A stretch of 51,257 nt of DNA from Trebouxia sp. TZW2008. Its lineage: Eukaryota > Chlorophyta > Trebouxiophyceae > Trebouxiales > Trebouxiaceae. Where the stretch lies: the NCBI GenBank assembly GCA_002118135.1, contig BDIU01000108.1, forward strand, positions 1 through 51,257. The letters are read 5' to 3'. Positions 1-11,256 of this stretch are shown here, piece by piece; the stretch's first letter is position 1, and each line of letters opens with the position of its first letter. The notes below the pieces were generated by a model. The model searched no databases, was not told the origin of the DNA, and was given only the letters and a program-made list of their open reading frames with translations. The position numbers were made by a program, and so were the translations under genes.

Positions 1-52
1 TGCAAGCATGTGACATTTGCCAAAAATTGAATTTTTGTTTGGTTGACGTGTA

Positions 53-154
53 TAGAACTTTGATATGCGTTAAGTCAGCCGTCAGCAAGTCACTAGCTAG
101 TCATAGAACTTTGATATGCGCTAAGTCAGCCGTCAGCAAGTCACTAGCTAGTCA
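53..154. repeat. 51-bp tandem duplication, two copies
   Basis: Positions 53-103 and 104-154 are near-identical 51-bp units starting TAGAACTTTGATATGCG and ending CACTAGCTAGTCA. They differ at one base (T versus C after GATATGCG). The palindromic CTAGCTAG core continues in a degenerate form to about position 178. I see no coding potential here; bases 1-784 contain no recognisable gene and end in the upstream region of the first SGNH gene. Confidence 0.9.
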
Positions 155-784
155 CCAGCTATCTAATCACTAGCTATATTGTAGCGAGTAGAGTGCCCTT
201 TACCAGAATAGTACAGAGATAGAGTACAGAGATTCTTCTCACGTGTGTCACCTGCATGCCCAAGCTATCACGATTATCATTACAAGAGTAGCTGACTGAG
301 CAAGGTGAGTACGAAGACTCTCCAAGGTTGCATGTGGTTGACATAGCCTTCAAGTTGACTGCATTGTACCTCAAGCTATCATGCAATCACAAAGGCAGCA
401 AAAGTGAACCAATTCCTTGACGAAGCAACGCTTTTCCGTTAAAGCATTTGCATCTTACATAAATGTCATGTTTTCTGCATCACAATCTTGTGCATAAGCA
501 CAATAAATTTGGATTGATCCACCTGCACATGATATAAGCTGCTACTAGAGTCTGTGCCTCAGAACCAGAATGCATGAATTCTCTGTACTGTTGTGCACAT
601 TCTGCAGTGCCTCTATTTTATTTTTTGAATTATTATTTTCGTTTTGTTTGGGCACAACTTGGTAATCTGAATTCCAAATACTGCACTTTGCATCCTGTTA
701 CCCCTCCTCACACCCCTGCCCACCCCAACCCGCGCGAAGTGTCCCTGGTAGCCGGGACCCCATCACGAAAACGCTGTCGATGTC

Positions 785-3490
785 ATGAGCGTGCAAACTG
801 TGCAGCGTATATGCGTTGTCGCTCTGTCCGCGAGCTTCTTACTTTCGCTGGGGTTTTATGCTGGTCAGCACAACCTCTCCCTTGCTGCGGTTGGATCAGC
901 CCAGTGGATGTCGCTTGTAATTACGCGTAACGACCCCCGCACTTCTCGCCGCGGCAACACCGATGCGCTCAATGCGACACGGCAGGTGATGGAGGACAAG
1001 ATCAGGCAGCGGCCGTTCTCCAGCTATACGCATGCACCGCTCGACCATGACGGCTTCGACAGTGTGAACAGAACAAAAGCCAGACCGGCCTCACACCGAA
1101 ATGTTGTGTGGCTGAACTCTTTCATTCTGGCAGATTGAGTCCTCACATCAGTTTTGACATTATCTGGAAAGGTTTGTACAGCTTGACTTGCATAGGCATT
1201 GGGTGGCACCTGCTTGCATCAGTTTGTCTGCTTTGTGTTTTGCTGGCTGCTTACAAATAGGTGGCATTGACATGTGACACCTCATAGCTTCTGCTGATTA
1301 TGTGTGACACTGCAAGCAAGCTACTTGACGATGGCAGAAAGTATGTAGTTTGCCTGACCATGCGACTCGACACTGCTGCATGCCACGACTCTTTCTCATT
1401 TACAGGGAGTTGAACTTGTATTCTATGGCGACAGCATCACAGACCTGTGGAGATATGCCCCTAGTTTCTGGGATAGCTTTGGCGCCTATTCATCTGCAAT
1501 TTTGGCTGTTTGAGGTAACAGAGCCAATAATTGCTTGCACCTGCTGCTGGACTTTGTTTCGGGCAATGCCCTTGTTGCCAGCAGCTGTAGTGAAGAATCT
1601 TTGTCATGCAGCGTCAGTAAAGCTTTGTGCCTCAAGCTGTGACACCGCGCCAGTTGAACAGATGCGTCTTGTATCAAAAGGAGTAGAAGCGTCATATGAC
1701 AAAGCAAAACTTCATATACTTGCAACAAACATTGCTTGGCAGCAGAGTCAAAAGTTTGATTTGACTGGAGCCAACAAGTACAAGCTGCTGTTCAGGAGAC
1801 GAGACGGTCAACTTGTGGTGGAGGCTGTTGCATGGTGGTATTTTTGTGCAGCATCCCCCAAAGCTTTCTGTGATGCTCATTGGAATCAATGACCTTGGCG
1901 CAATTGTGACCGACCCCAACTGCATCCCAGCCTCTGCTCTCGATACAGCTGTTGGTATTGTTGAAAGGTAATGGTACAGCCAATTGCCAGGAATACTTGT
2001 GATATGCCCCTGCATGTAGGTATGATTTGCATTGCATTTGTGTGTCCTCCTGTGCAACTGGGCGTACGGCCTCACGCATGCTGCATACTTGATCACCAGG
2101 TGCTGTTCTTGTCCTGCAATGTTGCTTCTTTTCAAGCAGCCATGGACATGCGTGATGGCTTCGGGAGCAGCAAAAGCTGCTGCAGCAACCCAAGAGTTGT
2201 AACGCACAGGCAAAATTTGCTCCATCCAGTTTCATGGACTTGCAGCTTGCTGTCTAGAACATCTGAGAGCCATTTGCTTGTATGATACCCCACATTGCTT
2301 TTGCCTTTGCATAAAGCATGTTGTTATCTGAGCCAAGTCTGAAGCCATGCAAGATCCTGCAAGCTTCTGGCAAAGAAGTTCAACGTCCTGATTGCAAGGG
2401 CGATGCAATCCAGAACGATGTACACCAGGCTGCGTGTAAGAGTTTGTAGGCATCACTTGCAGCAATCTGTACCAGACCCTACATAGCTGTCCTTGACATG
2501 AATGCCTTTTGTGTGACAAAGACATGCACCTTCGTGCGCTGGCAAGATTGTCTATGCACTGGGTTTGACGGGTATACTGCACAAGTGCAGTACTGCAGCT
2601 GGCCTACATATCCTCTCCAACTTTGGCAAGTAACATGTGTGCGTGCAGGATTGCCTTGATGGTGTCACACCTCCAGCACAAGAATCCAGACACCACCATC
2701 CTATTGGTAGCTGTCCTGCCTGCAGCCTTTCCAAACACTCAAGATGCTCAAGGAATGTACCCATGGCCAAATGAGTCCACCCCTAGCGTCAGCCATGTCA
2801 GCCAAGCGCTGCAGGCGTATGCATGGCAGCATGAAGCTGTGGAGTTGCTCGACTGTGCAAATGACATGCTCGTTGATGGGAAGGTCAGTTTGTCGGCCTG
2901 ACAATTAAGCAAACACCAGACTTTGCAAGCCTATATGTTGCTGATGACTCATCTGCACGTGTAAGCCCCTGCAATGTGTCCCCTAGTGTCTAGCAAGTCT
3001 TGAGGATGGGGACTGAGGATCACCACCAATTTTGTTTTGTTTTGTAATTGCGGTCAGCCAGGGCGTCTACTTCTACCTGTACTCCAGCTTCTGTGCAAGT
3101 CTTATGGTAGGAAAGGCGGCTCAAAAACCCATTTGGTGTGTCAGCCCTATGAACCATGCCAGTGGCTTGTCTGTGCATAGCAGTCTTACGCATCATGCTG
3201 CCGTTTGTCTCCAAATCCAGCCAAGCATCCTGGTGCAACATACTTGTAAGTTTACACTGTTCTCAGCAAGTTTATTCTCAGCACAGCATGCTTGCTGCAT
3301 GACGTGCTTGTCTGCCATGATTGCTGCTTACCACACATAATTATGCGCATGTGTGCTGACTTTGCAGATAGCTGAGTCTTTGATGCCTGACGGTCTTCAT
3401 CCAAACAATGACGGCATGGTTCGCTTGGCTAGCTGTCTGAAGCCATCTATCGACTATCTGCTAAAATCGAAAGGACCTCAGTCATTCTGA
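785..3490 (+). CDS. SGNH/GDSL hydrolase, five exons, one in-frame TGA
   Basis: Predicted serine esterase/acetylhydrolase of the SGNH superfamily, related to the platelet-activating-factor acetylhydrolase-like branch. Proposed exons are 785-1063, 1406-1514, 1796-1967, 2649-2883 and 3368-3490. All junctions are GT-AG and the intron phases chain correctly, giving 306 codons including the stop. The N-terminus (MSVQTVQRICVVALSASFLL) is a signal peptide or signal anchor. Block I is VELVFYGDSIT in exon 2, with the nucleophile Ser. Block II is GDETVNLWWRLLHGG and block III is LIGINDLGA, both in exon 3. Exon 4 carries the TTILLVAVLPA strand. Block V is LMPDGLHPNNDG in exon 5, with the catalytic Asp and His. 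Canonical splicing of exon 2 to exon 3 keeps frame but leaves a TGA at 1511-1513, exactly before GDETVN, where homologues carry a small residue. It is therefore either a very recent pseudogene, a recoded codon, an unusual splice junction or a sequence error. All catalytic motifs are otherwise intact. Confidence 0.82.
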
Positions 3491-5970
3491 ACAGCAGTTG
3501 CAATGCAGTGGTTCTGTAAGCAGAATGATGTTATGTGTCACCGTCCTGCCTGGGACAAATAGCGATGGTGCAGCCTCTTGCGTTCTACAAGCAGCTGTTT
3601 ATGAGCTGCAATCGTCCCTTGACATGTTTATTGTGTGAAAGCGTATCAAGTTGGCCCAATGTTTGTGACTGTTTCATCATCTAGCATGAGCTCTCAAGCA
3701 GGTCAGATATGACTGGTTGGATTGATGCTCATGCCTGGCAGTCTTACTTTATGTCAGTACAAGATATGTATCTGGGGGCGTATTTCATTTGCAGAGCTGT
3801 GTGAATGCTCAGATGCTAAAGAAACAGAAGCAAGTATCTACACTGACCATAGCTATTCTAACCTACTTATTTATCACTTGTTGAGTTTGTATCACCTACA
3901 CGCTGCTGCTGGTCTGCACAGGAGCATGATGCTCAAAATCCTGATCACAGTGCTGTCTGCAGCTGTGATTATGTGCAAGGAAAAGTTCTTGCGCTCACTG
4001 TTTGTTGTGCAAGCATTGTCTGCTTGTGATCAGCAGCATCAAGACTTGAGGTCACAGGTCTCAATGCATGTCAGGCTTGGGTTTTAGGGTTGCAGCACAC
4101 TTGATGATCTCCTGGCCATATGTTTACTTTCATGTGTGTTGAAACTCACAAAAGATGAGCTGCAGTCTTCTGGCTGAGCGCCAGTAGCCTGAGGTTGCAT
4201 AAGTTGTCTGTAGCATTGCGTCAGACATGCAAGTTTTGTTGTACAGAGAGCATCAAACATGGATTGTAGTGAGCTAGATCAGCCAGCTAATGCACATTCT
4301 GCAGGGGTCACACAAGCCTGCCAGTCCAAAGCACAAGCCGACGCAAGCTTGTATGCCGTACCACACAGCAAATGTTGGGGAGGAAGTTGCAAATTGCACT
4401 GCCTCAAGATATGCATGCATTTTGTAGCAGCACTCAGCACCAGTGGTGCAACTGAGCGTGAAGGTGAATGCATGCTAAATGGTGGCTTGCATGCCTGTAT
4501 ACAGATGCCAGTGCATTGGCTTTTCAGAAGGCAATCCTGCTTTGTTCAATGGCATGACCCTGTACGAAGATGTTACAGTCTTGAAGTAAAAGTCTCACTG
4601 CGAGTTGCCACTCTTCCACGCAAGACTGACCCAAAAAAGGTGTATGAAATGTGATGTAACTCAGTGTTTGTCCTTGCTATCAAATAGTACAAAGATACAA
4701 TTTGTACAACCAGCTCCGCGGGGATTGAGCAAGGATGTCAATTACTAACATTTGACTCACAATCAAGGGTTCTACAAAATTGGCATTTTGCACTTCAAAT
4801 CTTTTGCCAGCATCGTGAATGGCCTATATATATCTGTATGGCTTAGCAAAGATCAAACCAGTTTCATATTGTCTTCAAGGAAAATGATGGTTAAAATGGC
4901 TCTTTGTGGGGAGATCAAGTGCATTACGACAGTGCGACCACTTATAACTAGAAACGAGCAGAAAAAACAAATAAGAAAAACAATGCTAGCTGTGTGGTAG
5001 GTGAGAAACTCCTGGGCTATGTATGACAACAGGAAGAAAGCACAGTCATGCTCCATTGCAAACAACAAATGCCAGAAACTTGAAAACCTTGAGAGCATCT
5101 GCAGGACAGGAGGCCTGCCAGCACTAATTGTCACGGATTTTGAAACAAAACACACAGCGCCAGATCACATTGAGTCACTGGAGCTTGTTGCTATCTGGAT
5201 GGCGCAACTTCCTGCAAGCATGCATAGCATCATTGCCCTTTGCATTCATTCATACCTTCATTAATTCATATCCTAGCAATCTTCAACAATTAGCAGAACA
5301 TGAACAACCTTAGTCATTTTGCTTAACAGGCTGGTTGACTCTTGATGGCAGGCCATTTCTCACAACTATTGGACATAACTGCTAGGAGATGTAGACGTTG
5401 ACAAAAGCATACAACAAGCCCTGCATGCTGCAGCAGACCATGACAGGTTTTAAGACCAAGATCGTGGTACAAAACTATATGATTGCATGTACTTGCAATG
5501 TATGCACTCTACTGCATTTCCTCACATGAAGTGGTTGGCACACTTGTTATCTATATCTCAGCACTATTGATATTGTGCATACGATCCGCAAAGTGTTAGC
5601 AGCAGGACCTGCGCAAAGATTTAGCATCCAATTCTACGGCTTTCACAAAGATGCCAGAGAAAGTCAGCACCTCCACCAGGCAGGACATGTTATTATTTGC
5701 CAGTGCTCATAAGGTGAGTTGCTGAAGCATGAATGCAGTATGACTGCAGTACCCATTATAATGGGTAATTAATGCCCAGAAGTTGCAAGCTTGTCCATCA
5801 TCACAGTATGGTGGGTGTGAGTAAGGGCGCAGTATTTTGCTAAGTTCTTGTTGCTAGAGTTATGTTCAGTGAAGTTCTGCTGCTTCCCACACAGGAACAG
5901 ACCAGCCATGAATACGACTTTCAGGGGCCCAGAAGTGCAGGCATAGTTTGTTGAATGCGATTATTGCATT
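3491..5970. other. No recognisable gene
   Basis: I find no convincing exons here. Open frames such as 4259-4654 (+), 4752-5000 (+) and 4853-5155 (-) lack recognisable motifs, and no frame shows splice-site-bounded conservation. The region must contain the 3' untranslated regions of the two convergent SGNH genes on either side. A 16-bp perfect palindrome lies at 5751-5766. Confidence 0.5.
5751..5766. repeat. 16-bp perfect palindrome
   Basis: ACCCATTATAATGGGT is its own reverse complement. It sits about 200 bp beyond the predicted stop of the minus-strand SGNH gene, so it could be a 3'-processing or chance palindrome. Confidence 0.8.
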
Positions 5971-8900
5971 TCAAACAATTTGAAGAGCAGCAAACTTTGT
6001 ACACAAAATGGCAATGGGTTCAGCACTAGTGCTCAGCAGTAACAGGTTCCAATTGCAGACGAGGCCGCTGTCAGGACATGCTTTGGCTGAAGCAAGATAC
6101 TCATAGAAATCAAATGCCATGACACAACAGCTGCCTACATGGATAGCAAAGTGCAAAATGACATGAATGTTGTTAGTATTTTGTTCCTTCCCTCAAACCT
6201 GTCCCTGAAACCTAAACCTTGTCAGCGGCTTTCTTGGGCTGACTTCAGCGTCAGCAGCTTTTGCTCACAGACAAGATGCTTTACCTGCGCATGCTGTTCT
6301 GTGCAGCATCATATCACCTGTATCTTGTCCCCTGGCAATTGCATGCATGTGCAGTTCACACGTGATCTTTGCAGAACAAGCTGCATTGGATGTAAAGGCT
6401 GGAATCTACCAATGCTTTGGATGTTGTGGCTGCATGCACATGCTTGACTGGACTCACCCATTCAAACTTGTGCCTACGCTGTGCAAATGAGCTTGCGTGA
6501 GGGGTGCAATGTGCCGCCACAGGGCTTGCAGTATGCTGCATGCACTATGGTATACGGGATGCATGCAAGCAGTAAAGACACGTGACACAAACCCAGGAGC
6601 ATTCTGCGTTCACATTGATGAAGGGCTCGCAGTTGCAATACTGCTTGATACAAGCAGGAAGACACTGTTGTAGGCCTGACAAGCAGAAAGGGTGGCAGCA
6701 CCTGGAGTGTTATGCTATCCCACATGTTGTACGTGATGTATCCCCATCTTGGATTTTTCTGTGTGCCTTCATTCTGCCACTCAAAACCCTGCATGCATTC
6801 AATAAATGCTGCTGTCCTGAGTCGTTGCACACCAATTTCAGCTTGTTAAGCTGACTGCCAGCCGGGCTGATTTTCTGACATTGGTTATCATTAGGCATGG
6901 GGGCCATGTTCAGACAAGCTGGCAGTGACAAACAACAGCAAGCAGAGTGAGTGTTTGTGGCAAATCAGTTTGCCTTGCATTGAGCAGTTTTGTCCACAAC
7001 CTCAGGCATGCCCCAGAGCAAGTCTTGTCATATGCTCACAGATGTCACATGTTTACGATGTGTACTGACATGAAAGCATGACATTCAACTACATATTGCC
7101 TGCTGCGACCTCAGTTTGCATAGACCTGCAAAATGGTCATTGACCAATCAGCTGGACTCACCTTGACAGAGCTGATAATGTGCGACATGTTCCTGTCATC
7201 CATGAAACATTGCGAGGTGGCATCTGCATCATTTTCGCTGAAAAGAGGAGGTGGCAATCTGGATATGGCATTTGCTGAGTCCTCTGGTTCTGGTAGGGCG
7301 TGCTCCAGCACAGCAGATGCGCACTGCTTCATCAGGTAAGCAATGATCAAATCCGCAAAAATCCTGCATCACGGGGGGTAAAGTATGTGAGTGTCAGAAA
7401 AACTGAGCAATATTTTACAAAACTGCACATATGGTGCGTTCAATGGCAATGCTAGCGCCTTAGTCAAGACAAGTGACCTGTTGCTTGTCAAAGTAGTGCA
7501 TGCACTGTGACTCCTGAGCAAAATCATAGCAGGCGCCATTGCTCAGTTGTTGCAGATCCTCAAAGGTTCAACTTGTACTTCCACAGGAGCAAGCTGTCAT
7601 GTCCAGCGCTGCTACCGTAGACGGTTTGTCTTGTGATGAACAACAAGGACATCAACTCTGAATGCATTGGAAGAGTGATGTAGCTTTCAGGCTACGGACC
7701 TTGCAAGCATGCTGCAAAGAAGCGCTGAGCAATATGATTGCCAGCCTCAGCTGTTGCTTCTTTACCATGCAGCTGAAATTGGGTCAACATGAAACAGCAA
7801 AGCTTGAAGAGTTTCATGTCCTCACAAAAGTAATTGCTCAGCAACCAAAATTCCCTGGCATTGATGTTCACCTGGTGCCAAAACATGTTGGGTCACCATT
7901 GCCATTCGGCCAGATTTGCCCGTGCAGTTCAGGCTTCCTGAGCAGCAGTGGGTATAAGCTGTTCCTCATTGACAGAGCGGGTAGGTTGTAATAGCCCATC
8001 AGGAGTTTGTACTTGTCTTCGACACCTGCAGCTCAGCTGACATATCAGCGCAGTCGCTTGCTGACTTGTGCCTCTGTTGGTGCATGATAGCGATTCACTC
8101 CTTGCTGCGATATGAGCAATATGGCGTTGCTTAACATGTAGGGTCAAAAGCAGGTGACTTGGGGTTGGAGAAAGAGGGAGGGCGCATGCCTGAGCCATAG
8201 TCGGCTGGTGCTAGAACAAGAAATTTGCATTCAGGTGCAGGACATAGCTTCCATGAGCAGGTGCATGTGAGAACTGCACAAGCTGCACAGCTCTGAGACT
8301 GCACAAAAGCAATTTTTGCCCACTGGACTTGAGCTATGTCACTACAGCACAATAATTGAATGTTCTTTGCTGTTGATGACCAGCCTGGTTTACGTGGGCA
8401 TGCATAGTATCTATAACGCGTGCCTTGGTAATGACAATGACATTACAGGTCATGCTGGACTCACCCCAATAGTAATTTGTGTCATGAAGACCACCTTGCC
8501 ATGCATGCATGTAGATGACGGACGGATTGTTTTGCATGGTCGTGACTCTCCGGAGCATACGCTCTACAGCCCGCCTGAGCAGACAACATGCCAGGGTTGT
8601 GTATCGATGCTTTTGCTGTCCTCACACAAGCACATACTAGAACAACAGTTAACTGCAGGCCGATCAGCATGTGGCCATGCATTGATGCAGGGGACAGACA
8701 TGAGCGACAACACATAACATGATGGGTTGCATCATAACCCGGTACACAATTGTGTGAAGCCAGGGAAGAGGCAACAAGAAACATTTTGGCAAGTCAAAAC
8801 TTGCAAAACCGGATTTTGCTGACTTCAGGCACACAGAAATGTGCTGTTCTCCCCACCGCAAGACGGTCAGTGTCTGCATTTGGCATTGTATGAACATGGA

Positions 8901-9946
8901 CAGGAGATAGAGTGACTGCTCACCTTGCAGGACTTCCAAAGCGGTCATGCCACCATGGCAAATTTCCCATTTGACGCAGCTCAAATCCATCATGCCAGCC
9001 GTCATTGACATCAAATTCAAGCACAACCAAATCAGCATCTGCTGGCACAAAGTACTGTAAGCATGGTACCACAAATTCGCTTGTGGCTCCTGTGGTCGCA
9101 TTGTTGATGAACACATGATCTGGATGGGGAAACGTCGTTTTGATCCATGTAAAAAAGTGAGAAGCCCAGGAATTGTTCTGGTTCTCAACGCCTATGCCTG
9201 ACGTCCAAGATCCTCCCAAAAGAGTGATCTTTACAGCTTGACCTGCAGAAACACACAGCTACCTGAGCGTGTCATTTCACATAAGACCCAGCACGTCACC
9301 ACCTGAGCAGCAAAGCAACATGATGATCAGCGCTATGTGTGCCCGTGTGTGATGCTCAGGCAGCCCCTGTTACTTTCTTCCATGCGCCATGCAGTGCTAG
9401 CTGGTCCCTACCTGACATCAGTTTGTGGCAGAAGTTTGCCATGCGGTTGGTGCTGCCCATGGAAGAAGTTGCATGACCCACCTGGGCTTCTGACAGCATC
9501 AGAGGATGTCTGTACAGCCACTCCAGCTTTCTGACCTGTCAAACAAACTGCAATCAAACCAACTCCAGGTTGCAGCAAGCGTTGATGTATTCAAGATTCA
9601 CAGCCACAAACAGCTTCATGATGTACCCAGCTTGGCCTATGTAATGCAGCATTTGCTAGATGATCGCACTTAAGCGCTTACTGTGGGTGCTTGCATCTAC
9701 AATGCTGACCTGAAATTTAGGAAGATGCTGCTGTAGAGGTACAGACGGTAGAGGCTTCCACATGCTGTATGTTGCATCCTTGTTTTCATAGTCTGAGGCC
9801 CATGCGGGCCTTCCAGGCTTGTCAGGGGATTCGCAAAAGCCAGACGCCTTCACATCAATCTCAACCTCAAGTGCTTGAGCATACTGTGCTGTAGCAACTA
9901 CTAAGATCAATAGCTGTAGCGCTGTGCGAAAAATTGTCAGTGGCAT
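5971..9946 (-). CDS. Secreted SGNH hydrolase, about ten exons
   Basis: Predicted extracellular or lumenal SGNH-type esterase of an uncharacterised family that I associate with green algae. Proposed exons (transcript order) are 9946-9710, 9535-9412, 9242-8924, 8574-8465, 8025-7872, 7657-7616 (42 nt), 7363-7162, 6788-6702 and 6380-6318. A last exon starts near 6100 and ends at stop 5971. Phases chain exactly through the first nine. Exon 1 gives a signal peptide (MPLTIFRTALQLLILVVA, then AQALEVEIDV). Exon 3 has block I VKITLLGGSWTSGIG (nucleophile Ser) and block III LVVLEFDVND. Exon 4 ends HDTNYYWG and exon 5 has YYNLPALSMRNS. Micro-exon 6 gives DVLVVHHKTNRLR, which I take as the block V His region. 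Exon 7 begins IFADLIIAYLMKQC. Exon 8 (GFEWQNEGTQKNPRWGYI) and the tail CTKFAALQIV look like a C-terminal beta-sandwich. It converges with the first SGNH gene. Exact substrate unknown; polysaccharide deacetylation is only a guess. Exons 9 and 10 are less certain. Confidence 0.85.
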
Positions 9947-10544
9947 TTTTTATCTGGAAGCTCGAGAAGCCTGGAAGTTGCTTGGCAAGATACAGGCTCA
10001 GCTGAGGTGACACCTGCTATGTTCAGTGTAAGCATTTTCGATATTATGCACGCTGATTCTGACTACATTTTCAAATTTCTCGCAACAGCGGAAGGGGTTT
10101 AGACTGCCCAGTGACAGAGCAGAAAGGTCACGAGCCCCAGCCGAATGGCGAATGGGCGAAAGCCGACAGCCGACTGCTCGCGAAAGGGTCAAACATGCAT
10201 CATTGTGCATGGGAGTGGCTGCGAATGTAAGCGATTGCTAAATACATCGCTTGGAGATCTTACAGCACAAACCCAGCACATTTGCATGTGTTTTGTCAAG
10301 CAAAATGTGTCTCAAAGCTCTGGCATTTGCTACAAAAGCTTTGTCTTCACCACATTGTCTTGTCATGCCTTTGCAAGCAACATATCAGCAAAGCAAAATT
10401 GATGTGCATGACAAAACTTATGCCACGCAGGACGATTTTTTTTGGCATTTTGGAAAACATGCTGACATACTAGGGTATTTTGGGTACAAACCCTTTTCGT
10501 TTCATGTCATTTTGTCAAAAACCCAACCGATTTGCTGGTTGAAG

Positions 10545-11198
10545 CCCTAGGGTTTTAGTAGACTTAAGGGCTTTCGCCAATCGGCAGAATGTGGCTTCTT
10601 GTAATCGGCAGGGCGAAAGCTTTCGGCCCCTTTCGCTGCCGAAAGCTTTCGGCTATCTGCCCGCTCACTGAGACTGCCCATAGCTGCAGTCGCTAGGGTA
10701 TGTAAGCAGCGGCTACAGCGGTGCTGTCGAGAACTGAATCGCGAGCGTCGCTAGGCTGGCTCAGTGATTCGGGTTCCAACTTGCAGGTACTTTGGTTGGA
10801 TAAGACACGCGTGCAAGCAACCCAAACTACCGGGTATAGTTTCTCGTGTCACGGATCATGGTGAGAAGCTGATGAAGCTGGCTTGCAAGCGCTGAACGGC
10901 TGAAGCGCTCGTCCAATGCGCTGAAGGCTTAACGCGATTTTGTCTGCGTTACTGCCTTTCGCTGCGACGCGCTGCAGGCATGAGACCATCCGGGTAGTAA
11001 GCAAGTTGACGATTTCAGGCTGAGTGTCCCCTCGGAAGGGGTCAGAGCTCCCCCGTGGCTCCCCAACTAAACCGGCTCTGTCAAAACCGACGCTGGGGTT
11101 GAGGGTTTTGATCAATTGGTTTTACAAATTTGTTTTGTAGTTTTCATATTAGGTCCACCCTTTAGGGTTTAAGCGCGCGCATGTAGGGTTTAGGGTTT
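10545..11198. repeat. Degenerate interstitial telomere-like repeats
   Basis: CCCTAGGGTTTTAG at 10545-10558, CCCTTTAGGGTTT at 11158-11170 and TAGGGTTTAGGGTTTT at 11183-11198 resemble the TTTAGGG telomere unit of plants and many green algae. They are short and not in long arrays, so this is an interstitial relic or a mobile-element feature rather than a telomere. Confidence 0.55.
10614..10653. repeat. Paired CGAAAGCTTTCG palindromes
   Basis: CGAAAGCTTTCG occurs at 10614-10625 and again at 10640-10651. The second copy lies inside the perfect 16-bp palindrome GCCGAAAGCTTTCGGC (10638-10653). The upstream GGGCTTTCGCC (10568-10578) is partly complementary to GGGCGAAAGC (10611-10620), and GGGCGAAAGCC also occurs near 10156. 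Together these can form alternative hairpins typical of small foldback transposons. Confidence 0.7.
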
Positions 11199-11256
11199 TG
11201 CTTTTTGTCAGGTGCACACTTTATTTAACGAAAGGCCCTGACTCTCCCCCCGTTTG

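Larger units (their letters stand above)
9947..11256. other. Repeat-rich intergenic region, no gene recognised
   Basis: This stretch is the upstream region of the minus-strand SGNH gene followed by repeat-rich DNA. It contains telomere-like TTTAGGG motifs, CGAAAGCTTTCG palindromes and recurring TCGGCAG words. A minus-strand open frame at 10849-11115 (88 codons) is Arg/Ser/Pro-rich and matches nothing I recognise; I do not call it a gene. Confidence 0.5.

Noticed and set aside
574..930. Open frame overlapping the start of the first SGNH gene
   Set aside because: It is a different frame over the same GC-rich first exon, is Cys-rich without motifs, and conflicts with the well-phased SGNH model.
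1511..1513. Selenocysteine at the TGA of the SGNH gene
   Set aside because: The position is normally a small residue next to block II rather than a catalytic Cys or Sec, and I cannot identify a SECIS element by eye. A nonsense mutation or sequence error is simpler.
4752..5264. Adjacent Lys-rich plus-strand frames that looked like a possible exon chain
   Set aside because: The frames are separated by a stop, have no good splice sites between them, and match nothing recognisable.
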